From: Candidatus Latescibacterota bacterium
Lineage (GTDB): Bacteria > Latescibacterota > MVCY01
Direction of reading: 5' to 3'
DNA: 8,083 nucleotides
Assembly (NCBI GenBank): GCA_030608245.1
Contig: JAUWEO010000075.1
Coordinates: forward strand, 1-8,083
Position numbers and translations under genes: made by a program. A model generated the notes under the pieces. The model had not been told where the DNA came from and ran no database searches. It was given only the letters and a program-made list of their open reading frames with translations. This document shows, piece after piece, positions 1 through 6,840 of this stretch. Within the stretch, counting starts at the first letter, position 1; each line of letters opens with the position of its first letter.

Positions 1-178
1 ACAGAGAGGTATCGGGGTGTTAATCACCGATCACAATGTGAGAGAAACCCTGCGGATAACGGACAGAGCCTACATTATGTCTGAGGGCAAGATCCTTAAG
101 TCGGGAACGGCGGAGGAACTGGCCAATGACCCGCAAGTCCGGGAGGTGTACTTAGGGGAAAGGTTTAAACTGGACTGA
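1..178 (+). CDS. lptB: LptB, LPS export ABC transporter ATPase (C-terminal fragment)
   Basis: This is the last 58 codons of an ABC transporter ATPase, read in the frame that starts at base 2 and cut by the window edge. LptB is the cytoplasmic ATPase of LptB2FGC, which extracts lipopolysaccharide from the inner membrane and drives it along the Lpt bridge. The visible part starts just after the Walker B region. It has the H-loop in GVLITDHNVRETL, whose histidine is the switch residue, then the RAYIMSEGKI strand and a GTAEELANDPQVREVYLG tail, which is the typical end of LptB. The TDHNVRETL wording and the rpoN gene 67 bases downstream favour LptB over the related branched-chain amino acid ATPases LivF and LivG. 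No terminator separates it from rpoN, so co-transcription is likely. The identification is strong although the Walker A and signature motifs lie outside the window. Confidence 0.9.
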   Translation, partial: QRGIGVLITDHNVRETLRITDRAYIMSEGKILKSGTAEELANDPQVREVYLGERFKLD

Positions 179-245
179 TGGGGATGCCAATGCTTTGAGA
201 GTGAGCGGACAGAGATAAGAGAAAATAGAACCAGCGGGTGAATAG

Positions 246-1661
246 ATGCTTCAAAGATTAGATCAAAAATTGCAGCTCCAGCAACGACTCTCCCAGCAGC
301 AGATACAGTCTCTTCAGCTTCTCCAGCTGCCAACCTTGGAGCTGGAGCAGGTGATGAGACAGCAACTGGAGCTAAATCCAATGCTGGAGGAGCTTCCCAA
401 GGAGGAATCAGAGGAACAAGAAGAGGGCCTATCTTCGGAGGAAGAGGGAGAACCCGAAGAAGAGAAGGAGCTTGATTCTGACTTCGATGAGGTGGACTGG
501 AGCGAATACCTTGCCGCCGGATATGAGATGGGCTATCCTATGCGACAGGGGGGTGACCTTGACGAAGATAGACAGCAGCCGGTTGTTGTCAGCCAGCCTT
601 CTCTGGCAGACCACCTGCTCCAGCAACTGCGAATCGCCTTCTCCTCTCCGGAAGAACTTAGAATTGGAGAGGTCATTATCGGAAATATCGATGAGGATGG
701 ATATTTGGTCTGTCCGGTGCAACAGATATCCGCGTCATTGAATGTCCCAGAGACAGAGGTGGAAAGGGTGCTGGAAACCATCCAGACCTTTGACCCCTCA
801 GGGGTAGGGGCTACAGACCTCCGAGAGTGCCTTATGATCCAACTCCGGGAACAAGGCAGGCAGGACAGTCCGGCTATGAGAATCGTGCAATCCCGGTTGG
901 AGGATTTGAAGAGACATCACTACCGCAAGATTGCAGAATCTCTGAAGCTCACTGAGGGGGAGATTCGAGAGGCACTCAAGGTGATCTCCGGGTTAACTCC
1001 CAAGCCAGCCGCTGCCGCCTTTGGATCTGAGGCAAGGCAGATAACTCCTGATCTGATTGTGGAGAAAGTGGATGATAAATATGTGGTAATACTTAACGAC
1101 AGGTCCATTCCCACTCTGAGGGTTAATCCCCGCTACCTCTCGTTGTTGAAAGGGAGTAACACCTCCGAAGATGAGCGCAAATATGTGCTGGAAAGGCTGA
1201 ATTCTGCCCGTTGGCTGATCAGAACCATCGAGCAGAGACGCTCCACTGTGTTAAGGTTAATGAAGTTTATCGTCAAGCGACAGCGGGACTTCTTTGACCA
1301 GGGAGTTTCGGGCCTGAAACCGATGGTGCTCCAGGAGGCAGCCGATTCCCTGGAACTTCACCCTTCAACCATCAGCCGGGTGACCAACGGGAAGTATGTG
1401 CAAGCTCCCCACGGGATCTTCGAGCTGAAATACTTTTTTGACAGCAAGATTAACTCTGTTTCTGGTGAGGGAGTTTCCGCCAAGAGAATGATGGAGAGAA
1501 TAAGAGAGCTGATAGAGGCAGAGGATAGTCAAGATCCCCTGAGCGACCAGCAGATCGTTGAACTGTTGAACAAAGAGGGCTTCAATATAGCCAGGCGCAC
1601 AGTCGCTAAGTACCGCAACAGAATGCGCATTCCCCCTACTGCCTACCGGAGAAAATTCTGA
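246..1661 (+). CDS. rpoN: RNA polymerase sigma-54 factor RpoN
   Basis: Sigma-54 directs core RNA polymerase to -24/-12 promoters, where the closed complex waits for an AAA+ activator. The 471-residue protein has normal length for the family. Region I (about 1-48) is Gln- and Leu-rich, with QQRLSQQQIQSLQLLQLP, the part that contacts activators. Region II (about 49-90) is very acidic and ends in DWSEYL. The core-binding domain follows (about 115-300). A helix-turn-helix lies near 371-390 (HPSTISRVTNGKY), and the signature RpoN box ARRTVAKYR is at 449-457, which reads the -24 element. The start is well fixed: an in-frame TAG sits directly before the ATG (243-245), so no longer form is possible. 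The ribosome binding site is weak (agcgggtg). The gene follows lptB, and a histidine kinase and sigma-54 activator follow it, so factor and activator are encoded together. All functional regions are intact. Confidence 0.97.
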   Translation: MLQRLDQKLQLQQRLSQQQIQSLQLLQLPTLELEQVMRQQLELNPMLEELPKEESEEQEEGLSSEEEGEPEEEKELDSDFDEVDWSEYLAAGYEMGYPMRQGGDLDEDRQQPVVVSQPSLADHLLQQLRIAFSSPEELRIGEVIIGNIDEDGYLVCPVQQISASLNVPETEVERVLETIQTFDPSGVGATDLRECLMIQLREQGRQDSPAMRIVQSRLEDLKRHHYRKIAESLKLTEGEIREALKVISGLTPKPAAAAFGSEARQITPDLIVEKVDDKYVVILNDRSIPTLRVNPRYLSLLKGSNTSEDERKYVLERLNSARWLIRTIEQRRSTVLRLMKFIVKRQRDFFDQGVSGLKPMVLQEAADSLELHPSTISRVTNGKYVQAPHGIFELKYFFDSKINSVSGEGVSAKRMMERIRELIEAEDSQDPLSDQQIVELLNKEGFNIARRTVAKYRNRMRIPPTAYRRKF

Positions 1662-1716
1662 ACTCTCTGGATTCAACTTAGTCAATTCCTTTTTCACTGT
1701 TGTTTAACTTGCCGAG

Positions 1717-1763
1717 GCCGACGGTAATCCTTTCCCGTCGGCACTATGAAGGAAAGGATTGCC
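1717..1763 (+). promoter_or_regulatory. Overlapping alternative hairpins covering the kinase ribosome binding site
   Basis: Two inverted repeats share bases here. Hairpin A pairs gccgacgg (1717-1724) with ccgtcggc (1735-1742), a perfect 8-bp stem with a 10-base loop. Hairpin B pairs ggtaatcctttcc (1723-1735) with ggaaaggattgcc (1751-1763), a 13-bp stem with one G-U pair and a 15-base loop. They overlap at 1723-1724 and 1735, so both cannot form completely. B hides the ggaaagg ribosome binding site of the ATG at 1766, while A leaves it free. The loop of A is also complementary to the 3' arm of B, so a pseudoknot could form. No T-run follows either stem, so this is not a terminator. The pairing is seen directly; a role in translation control is inference. 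Confidence 0.5.
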
Positions 1764-1765
1764 TA

Positions 1766-3529
1766 ATGAAATACAGACTTCTTAAACCCAGCGGTAGTTG
1801 GTATACTGTCCTTGTCTATTCTGCAAACAGAAAGATATCGGAGGGAAAATCGGCAACGAGGATGAAATCCTGTCTGCCAGGAACATACGATTGGACACAG
1901 CAGGGGGTGGCAGAAATCTGCAGGGTTGCTGTGGAGAAGTCTACCAATGGAATCTGCATCTTTCAGGATGGGAAGTTCAAGTTTGTAAACAGGGCTATGG
2001 AGGCTCTGACAGGATACTCCGCTGAGGAATTGATGAGCATGAACTATCTGGATATCATACATCCTGATCACAAATATGAAATAGAGAGGCTAACGAATGG
2101 AGTCTTAACCGGCGATATTTCCGACCTACCCCCAAAGCCAGAGTTCAAATGTATGCGAAAGGACGACGAACTCAGGTGGGCACAACTTACGCCAATAGTT
2201 ATTCAATATGATGGGAAACCAGCCTTATTAGGCAATATGGCCGACATAACCGACTGCAAGAGACTTGTGTTGGCAGCGGAAAAGCTCTGTGAGATCTGCC
2301 AGGTCATTGACAAGACCCATGATATGACCAGAATGCTCAAACTGATCACAGACAGCGCTATTGAGATCACTAACAGTCAACGTGCCATCATCTGGTTATT
2401 AGATGCTAAGGGAGAGGACCTCCGGGAAGCTGTGGTGAGTTCAAAACCAGGACTGGGTTTGCATTACCAGCCCGCAAAGCCCAGAAAGAACGGCATCGTC
2501 TGGAGAGTAATCAGAGAAGGGAAACCCGTTGCTGTTAGAGCAGCTCTCGAGGGCGTACTGAGGATTCCCCAAGACGACAGGAAAAGGGGGATTAGGACAA
2601 TTGCTGGTATTCCTATCCGAAGACAGGATACTGTGATGGGAGTTCTTATAGTAGGGAGCACGGGGTTTGATAGCTTAACTGAAGGAGAACGGGTATTGCT
2701 ACGTATGCTGGGCGAGAAGGTTGCTGTGGCTATAGAAAACGCCCGACTCCACTCTGAGACCAGAAAGCTCAGTCACTTGCTGGATCAACAGGTGAAGCAG
2801 AGAAACGATGAGTTGGCGAAAACCCAGCGGTCTCTTGCACAGGCTCAAAAATTGGCTGGATTAGGACAACTGGCAGCAGGCATCGCCCACGAGGTAAGAA
2901 ATCCCTTGGGAATCATAAATCTATCCCTATGCTATATTAAAGATATCCTGAAATCTGAAAGACCGGAGGTCCGAAAACATCTCAAGATCATGGAATCTGA
3001 GGTGGAGCGAGCCAAAAAAGTGATCGAAAATCTGCTACAATTCTCCAGGAGTTCAGAGTATGAATTAACGGAAGTTGATATTAATGAACTGCTGGAAATA
3101 ACCCTGAGTCTGGTGGAGAAAGAGCTTCGAGTCAATGATATCAACTTGGAGTTGAATCTAAAGCAATTGCCTGCTATATTTCTGAACCTTGACGAGATAA
3201 AACAGGCCTTCCTGAACATTATCCTCAACGCAACCCAGGCGATGCCCGACGGCGGCAGCTTGAAGGTAGCTACCAAGTCGGTGCCTGCAGATGCCACTGA
3301 ACAACAAAAGGATTCTATAGAGATCGTCTTCGAAGATACCGGGGTGGGCATCCCAGAAGAGGCGCTGGGCGATGTCTTCATCCCTTTCTTTACCACTAAA
3401 GAGTCCGGAACGGGGTTAGGACTATCCCTTGGTTATTCAACTGTCAAAAAATTCGGAGGGGATATAACCATCGAGAATAAGAGAGGGAAGGGTGCGGTTG
3501 TTACCTTGAGACTGCCCACGAGAGCGTAA
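1766..3529 (+). CDS. Cytosolic PAS-GAF sensor histidine kinase (NtrB-type)
   Basis: This is a sensor kinase that autophosphorylates on histidine and passes the phosphate to a response regulator, most likely the NtrC-type protein encoded next. From the ATG at 1766 it has 587 residues: a PAS domain (about 50-165, with FVNRAMEALTGYSAEEL), a GAF domain (about 175-325), a coiled coil (about 326-360), HisKA with phospho-acceptor His375 in AGIAHEVRNPLG, and HATPase_c with N488 (N box), DTGVGIP at 524-530 (G1), FFTTK (F box) and GTGLGLSL (G2). All catalytic motifs are present. No membrane segment or signal peptide is seen, so it senses an internal signal. The frame runs back to a TTG at 1700 (609 residues). 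I prefer the ATG at 1766 because ggaaagg lies 8 bases before it, within the hairpin described above; an ATG at 1862 would keep all domains too. The ligand cannot be told. Confidence 0.9.
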   Translation: MKYRLLKPSGSWYTVLVYSANRKISEGKSATRMKSCLPGTYDWTQQGVAEICRVAVEKSTNGICIFQDGKFKFVNRAMEALTGYSAEELMSMNYLDIIHPDHKYEIERLTNGVLTGDISDLPPKPEFKCMRKDDELRWAQLTPIVIQYDGKPALLGNMADITDCKRLVLAAEKLCEICQVIDKTHDMTRMLKLITDSAIEITNSQRAIIWLLDAKGEDLREAVVSSKPGLGLHYQPAKPRKNGIVWRVIREGKPVAVRAALEGVLRIPQDDRKRGIRTIAGIPIRRQDTVMGVLIVGSTGFDSLTEGERVLLRMLGEKVAVAIENARLHSETRKLSHLLDQQVKQRNDELAKTQRSLAQAQKLAGLGQLAAGIAHEVRNPLGIINLSLCYIKDILKSERPEVRKHLKIMESEVERAKKVIENLLQFSRSSEYELTEVDINELLEITLSLVEKELRVNDINLELNLKQLPAIFLNLDEIKQAFLNIILNATQAMPDGGSLKVATKSVPADATEQQKDSIEIVFEDTGVGIPEEALGDVFIPFFTTKESGTGLGLSLGYSTVKKFGGDITIENKRGKGAVVTLRLPTRA

Positions 3530-3586
3530 GGGCTCTGTATTAGCGACTGATTTCACATCGGTGTTGGCTACACCCACGAGAAGATA

Positions 3587-4951
3587 ATGAGTGACAGACT
3601 GAGGATCTTGTTAGTTGACGATGAGGTCAATATGCTCGAGACACTGGGGGATATCCTGAGAGGCAAGGGACATGCTGTCTCTATTGCAACAGGTGGGTCG
3701 GAGGCCTTAGAAAAGCTCCGGGGGAACGCCCCTTTTGATCTGATAATAACTGATCTGAAGATGCCGGGAATGGATGGTATGAAACTTTTAGAGCGAGTAA
3801 AAGAAGAGTATCCCTGGACAATGTTCGTCATGTTAACGGGCTACGGCACTATAAAGAACGCCATTGATGCTACAAGAAAAGGCGCCTATAATTACATTTT
3901 GAAACCCTTTAACCCTGATGAAATCCTCCAGATAGTCGACCGGATACTGGAACGTAAGAACCTATTAGAAAACAATATATATTTCCAGGAGACGCTGAGC
4001 AAAAACTATCATTTTGATAATATTGTGGGAAGGGCGTCGGCGATGCAGGCAATATTTGAGAGGATAAAGACCATTGCTCCGACGAACTCATCAGTGCTGC
4101 TGACCGGGGAAAGTGGCACCGGGAAGGAGCTTTTGGCACATGTCATCCATTATTCCAGCCCTCGCAAGAACAGGCCATTTATCAAAGTGAGCTGTGCCTC
4201 TCTTTCTGATGGTGTTCTGGAAAGCGAGCTTTTTGGCCATGAGAAAGGTGCCTTTACTTCTGCTTTTGCTCAGAGAAAAGGCAGGTTTGAGTTGGCCGAT
4301 AAAGGAAGCCTGTTTCTGGATCAAATCGGCGACATCCCCCTCCCCACCCAGGCAAAGCTGCTCCGGGTCTTGCAGGCAATGGAGTTTGAAAGAGTAGGCG
4401 GAACAGAGACGATCAAGGTTGATGTTAGACTCATCTCAGCGAGCAATCAGGATCTGCAAAAAGCCATCAGAGAGAAGAGATTCCGGGAGGATTTGTTCCA
4501 TCGTCTGAACGTCGTTCCCATTCATATACCGCCCCTGAGAGAAAGAAAAGAAGACATCCCCATTCTGGCAAACTATTTTCTTAGGATATTCGCCAAGGAG
4601 ACTCACAAGAGAGTTGGTGGAATATCCGATGATGCCCTCAATCTGATGCTGTCCTATCACTGGCCGGGAAATGTGAGGGAGTTGAGGAATTACATGGAAA
4701 GGGTAGTTGTCTTATCTGGGAGTGATATCATAAGACCAGCGAATCTGCCCCAGGAGTTGAGAGATGCTGGTGAGGTCGAAGAATTTACCCTGAGATTAAG
4801 TTCAAAATCCCTACCCGAAGCAGAAAGGATATTGATCGTTAAGGCCTTGGAGGAAACCGGCTGGAACCTGAGCAAATCGGCCGCCCTGCTGCGGATAAGT
4901 CGGGGAACTCTCTACAACAAGATAAAGAAGTACGGGCTGAATAAGAATTAA
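3587..4951 (+). CDS. NtrC-family sigma-54 activator with unusual GAFTSA and Walker B motifs
   Basis: This is a response regulator that binds upstream enhancers and uses ATP to open sigma-54 promoters. The 454 residues hold a receiver (about 5-120) with the acidic pair D11/D12, phospho-acceptor D56 in TDLKMPGMDG, T84 and K106 in LKPF. The AAA+ domain (about 145-385) has Walker A GESGTGK at 174-180, the sigma-54 contact loop at 221-226, Walker B at 242-246, arginines R300 and R306 in FREDLFHRLNV, and the GNVREL sensor II. A Fis-type HTH ends the protein (about 427-452, NLSKSAALLRISRGTLYNKIKK). Two conserved positions differ: the contact loop reads GAFTSA, and Walker B reads LFLDQIGD, with Gln246 where the catalytic Glu is expected. 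The gene starts 57 bases after the kinase gene, behind a weak gagaag site and a small 5-bp hairpin (3560-3574). Targets are unknown; I saw no clear -24/-12 promoter in the window. Confidence 0.93.
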   Translation: MSDRLRILLVDDEVNMLETLGDILRGKGHAVSIATGGSEALEKLRGNAPFDLIITDLKMPGMDGMKLLERVKEEYPWTMFVMLTGYGTIKNAIDATRKGAYNYILKPFNPDEILQIVDRILERKNLLENNIYFQETLSKNYHFDNIVGRASAMQAIFERIKTIAPTNSSVLLTGESGTGKELLAHVIHYSSPRKNRPFIKVSCASLSDGVLESELFGHEKGAFTSAFAQRKGRFELADKGSLFLDQIGDIPLPTQAKLLRVLQAMEFERVGGTETIKVDVRLISASNQDLQKAIREKRFREDLFHRLNVVPIHIPPLRERKEDIPILANYFLRIFAKETHKRVGGISDDALNLMLSYHWPGNVRELRNYMERVVVLSGSDIIRPANLPQELRDAGEVEEFTLRLSSKSLPEAERILIVKALEETGWNLSKSAALLRISRGTLYNKIKKYGLNKN

Positions 4952-4985
4952 CATTGTTGATATCTTCATAAGAAGTCAAATTTTC

Positions 4986-5078
4986 CTTCCTCTGCGGGGA
5001 GAAGACAAAGGGGAGGAGGAGAAAAACTATTTGAAATATCAAGACTTTCACCCTCGCCCTAGCCCTCAAGGGATAGGG
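4986..5078. repeat. Degenerate inverted-repeat debris in the activator-receiver gap
   Basis: The gap of 208 bases between the activator and the next gene holds two small hairpin units with opposite base bias. The first pairs cttcctc (4986-4992) with ggggagaag (4997-5004, one bulge), followed by a G/A-rich run to about 5022. The second is C-rich and pairs ccctagccc (5057-5065) with gggataggg (5070-5078), 8 pairs and one mismatch around a tcaa loop. The two units read roughly as the same element in opposite orientation, about 25 bases of AT-rich DNA apart. A 'gactttttacgaa' string follows at 5087-5099. From memory, similar G-rich/C-rich units and this string recur between genes in many environmental bacterial genomes. 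They look like worn copies of a short repeat family with no coding capacity. Confidence 0.45.
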
Positions 5079-5144
5079 AGCATTGAGGACTTTTTACGAA
5101 CGGATCAAGTTTTGATTTAGTGCTAACCTTTAAGGAAAATATTC

Positions 5145-5151
5145 GGAGGAG
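5145..5151 (+). promoter_or_regulatory. Strong ribosome binding site of the stand-alone receiver gene
   Basis: The sequence ggaggag lies 8 bases before the ATG at 5160. It is much closer to consensus than the sites of rpoN, the kinase or the activator. It supports the chosen start and suggests that this gene is translated well, apart from the upstream run of genes. Confidence 0.75.
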
Positions 5152-5159
5152 AAACTCGG

Positions 5160-5621
5160 ATGGCAAAATCCGCGGAAAAAAAGGGAACTCGGGGGATACA
5201 GATATTATTAGTGGATAATGAGAGAGATTTCGTAGAGGTCTATGCTGACATCTTAAGAGCGTGGGGTTACACGGTCACCACTACTACCAGTGCGGCACAG
5301 GCCATTCAGTTGGTAGGGGGAGCGGATTTCGATCTGGTGATCACAGATATCTGGATGCCGGGTATGAACGGCATAGATCTACTTAAGACCTTAAAGCAGA
5401 TGAGATCAACGCTGCCGGTCATAGTGATAACCGGATACAGTTCGGTTCAGACAGCCATACAGGCTATGAAGGCAGAGGCAGCGGACTACCTCACAAAATC
5501 GCAATTTCTAGAGAGCAAGGCAAGGGAACGCATTGAGAGGACGCTTATGAATAGGGAGATAGAACCGAAAAGAAAGGGGAAAACAGATCAACATCGCGGA
5601 GGTGCAAGGGAGCAGGGGTGA
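5160..5621 (+). CDS. Stand-alone receiver-domain protein with altered active-site neighbours
   Basis: A single receiver domain (about 13-125 of 153 residues) with no output domain. It keeps phospho-acceptor D63 in FDLVITDIWMPGMNG, T91 and K113. Two neighbours are changed. The acidic pair is D19-N20 instead of Asp-Asp, losing one magnesium ligand, and the usual Lys-Pro is Lys-Ser (LTKSQF). The tail from about 128 is basic and polar (EPKRKGKTDQHRGG) and has no recognisable DNA-binding fold. The receiver resembles that of the activator encoded upstream (shared TGY...AI pattern in the helix 4 region), so it could be a paralogue without AAA+ and HTH parts. Such proteins can act as phosphate sinks, relay steps or protein-contact switches, and the neighbouring kinase is a plausible partner; this is inference. 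The start is supported by ggaggag. It is separated from the activator by repeat debris, so it may have its own promoter. Confidence 0.85.
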   Translation: MAKSAEKKGTRGIQILLVDNERDFVEVYADILRAWGYTVTTTTSAAQAIQLVGGADFDLVITDIWMPGMNGIDLLKTLKQMRSTLPVIVITGYSSVQTAIQAMKAEAADYLTKSQFLESKARERIERTLMNREIEPKRKGKTDQHRGGAREQG

Positions 5622-5665
5622 ACAACCTCTCACTTCAGAAGACAAAGAGGGAGAGAGAATCTGTA

Positions 5666-5689
5666 GGGGCGACCCGCCGTGGTCGCCCT
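5666..5689. repeat. GC-rich palindrome between receiver and isomerase genes
   Basis: ggggcgacc (5666-5674) pairs with ggtcgccct (5681-5689), 8 perfect pairs and one G-T pair around a 6-base loop. It lies in a 180-base gap. The bases after it (gatttgtgagg) are not a T-run, so an intrinsic terminator is unlikely. From memory, 'taggggcgac...gtcgccc' palindromes occur as dispersed repeats in many genomes, which fits better. The remainder of this gap shows no gene or clear promoter. Confidence 0.4.
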
Positions 5690-5784
5690 GATTTGTGAGG
5701 TAATCTCCCCCACCTATCGGATTGTGCTGAATATGTTACGCTGGGGGAAAAATAGTTAACACCGCACAAAATTGGAACTTTTGG

Positions 5785-5791
5785 AAGGAGG
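5785..5791 (+). promoter_or_regulatory. Ribosome binding site deciding the isomerase start
   Basis: The sequence aaggagg lies 10 bases before the ATG at 5802 and only 4 bases before an in-frame TTG at 5796. An upstream TTG at 5772 lies before this site and would add ten residues that look unrelated to the family. The spacing favours ATG 5802. Confidence 0.75.
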
Positions 5792-5801
5792 AAACTTGAC
5801 T

Positions 5802-6626
5802 ATGCGTTTAGGAATATTTGCAGATGAGATTTCACCTATGCTCGATGGGCAGATAAAGGCTATACAGAAGGAAGACATTCGCTATCTGGAGCTCCGAGGT
5901 GTGGACAACAAGGCAGTTCTTGAGCTCACCGTTGAGGAGGCCAAGCAGATCAAAAAGAGAATAGACGCCTGCGGCATCGGGGTCACGGCTATTGGTTCGC
6001 CCATCGGCAAAATCGGAATCGAAGAGGATTTCGCTCTCCATTTAGAGCGGTTCAAATATGCTCTCGAGCTTGCTCACATTTTCGGAACCAAGTATATCCG
6101 ATTGTTTTCCTACTTTATACCTGAAGGTGCTAATCCCGCCAAATATCGGGGTCAGGTGATGGAACGTATGGCCCGGAAGGTGGAGCTGGCCGGTGAAGCT
6201 GGGATTGTACTGCTGCACGAGAACGAGAAGGATATTTACGGGGAAGCCAGTCGTAGATGTCGTGATATCCTCACCACAATAGATTCTCCCTACCTGCGGG
6301 CGATCTTCGATCCGGCCAATTTCGTCCAGGCGGGCGAGAAACCCTTCAACAACGCCTATCCGAAGGTGGCCGATTTCATCGAAGAGATGCATATAAAAGA
6401 TGCGCTATTTGCCGATGGCAGTGTTGTTCCGGCCGGCCAGGGCGATGGTCAGGTGCGCGAGCTACTTATCGCCCTCAAAGAGAGGGACTTTGATGGGTTC
6501 CTGGTGCTGGAGCCCCATCTGAAGGCAGCAGGGCGCTTCGGGGGCTTCTCCGGTCCGGAGCTCTTCCATACCGCCGCCCAGGCGCTTAAGAGACTGCTGG
6601 AGGAATGTGGAATTCCTTATGAATAG
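5802..6626 (+). CDS. Sugar phosphate isomerase/epimerase-like TIM barrel protein
   Basis: A 274-residue soluble protein of the xylose isomerase-like TIM-barrel superfamily (AP endonuclease 2 fold), which includes IolE, hydroxypyruvate isomerase and keto-sugar epimerases. The start MRLGIFADEIS is the usual first strand. Putative metal ligands follow in the expected order: Glu140 or Glu142 in LLHENEKD, Asp170 in IFDPANF, His197 in MHIKDA and Glu237 in LVLEPHL. The PAGQGDG loop at 210-216 is also typical of the group. Members use a divalent metal to move a carbonyl or invert a centre next to it. The substrate cannot be inferred, because no transporter, dehydrogenase or kinase of a sugar pathway lies beside it. 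It follows the receiver gene after 180 bases and converges with immA. The DNA repair enzyme of the same fold (endonuclease IV) is unlikely because its typical set of nine metal ligands is not seen. Confidence 0.85.
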   Translation: MRLGIFADEISPMLDGQIKAIQKEDIRYLELRGVDNKAVLELTVEEAKQIKKRIDACGIGVTAIGSPIGKIGIEEDFALHLERFKYALELAHIFGTKYIRLFSYFIPEGANPAKYRGQVMERMARKVELAGEAGIVLLHENEKDIYGEASRRCRDILTTIDSPYLRAIFDPANFVQAGEKPFNNAYPKVADFIEEMHIKDALFADGSVVPAGQGDGQVRELLIALKERDFDGFLVLEPHLKAAGRFGGFSGPELFHTAAQALKRLLEECGIPYE

Positions 6627-6840
6627 ACAATGAGCGGAAAGCGGAAAAGGGAGAGACAGGGGACAAAAGAGAGAAAGTCTCCTACAAGTGCAGGGCCTAC
6701 TCCGTTTTTAATGGATAATTGCCAATAAACTTAGCTCAGCAGCCTCATTGTCTAACGAGGGAGGTGCATTCCAAACAGGGAAGGAAAAACTGAAAAAGTG
6801 GAAGGCAATTTGCTTTCAAGGACGGCAATTACAGAGAAAC

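Noticed and set aside
70..381. Open frame of 103 codons on the - strand across the lptB-rpoN junction
   Set aside because: It overlaps the end of lptB and the conserved first region of rpoN, both clearly real, and its product has no recognisable features.
2932..3396. Open frame of 154 codons on the - strand inside the kinase gene
   Set aside because: It is antisense to the HisKA and HATPase domains, is Ser-rich in the way of shadow frames, and has no convincing ribosome binding site.
3560..3574. Small hairpin ggtgt/acacc between kinase and activator genes
   Set aside because: Only 5 pairs with no T-run, too weak to call a terminator or regulator alone.
5112..5140. Possible promoter TTGATT-17-GAAAAT before the receiver gene
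   Set aside because: Both boxes match consensus only 4 of 6, and the transcript would start at the ribosome binding site, leaving almost no leader.
1662..5801. Search for sigma-54 -24/-12 promoters in the gaps between genes
   Set aside because: No GG-N10-GC arrangement resembling TGGCAC-N5-TTGC was seen in the gaps, so self-regulation by sigma-54 is not supported.
6627..6840. Convergent gap examined for a two-way terminator or small RNA
   Set aside because: I found only weak stems, such as cctcatt/aacgagg with a mismatch, no T-run after a stable stem and no small frame with a good start.
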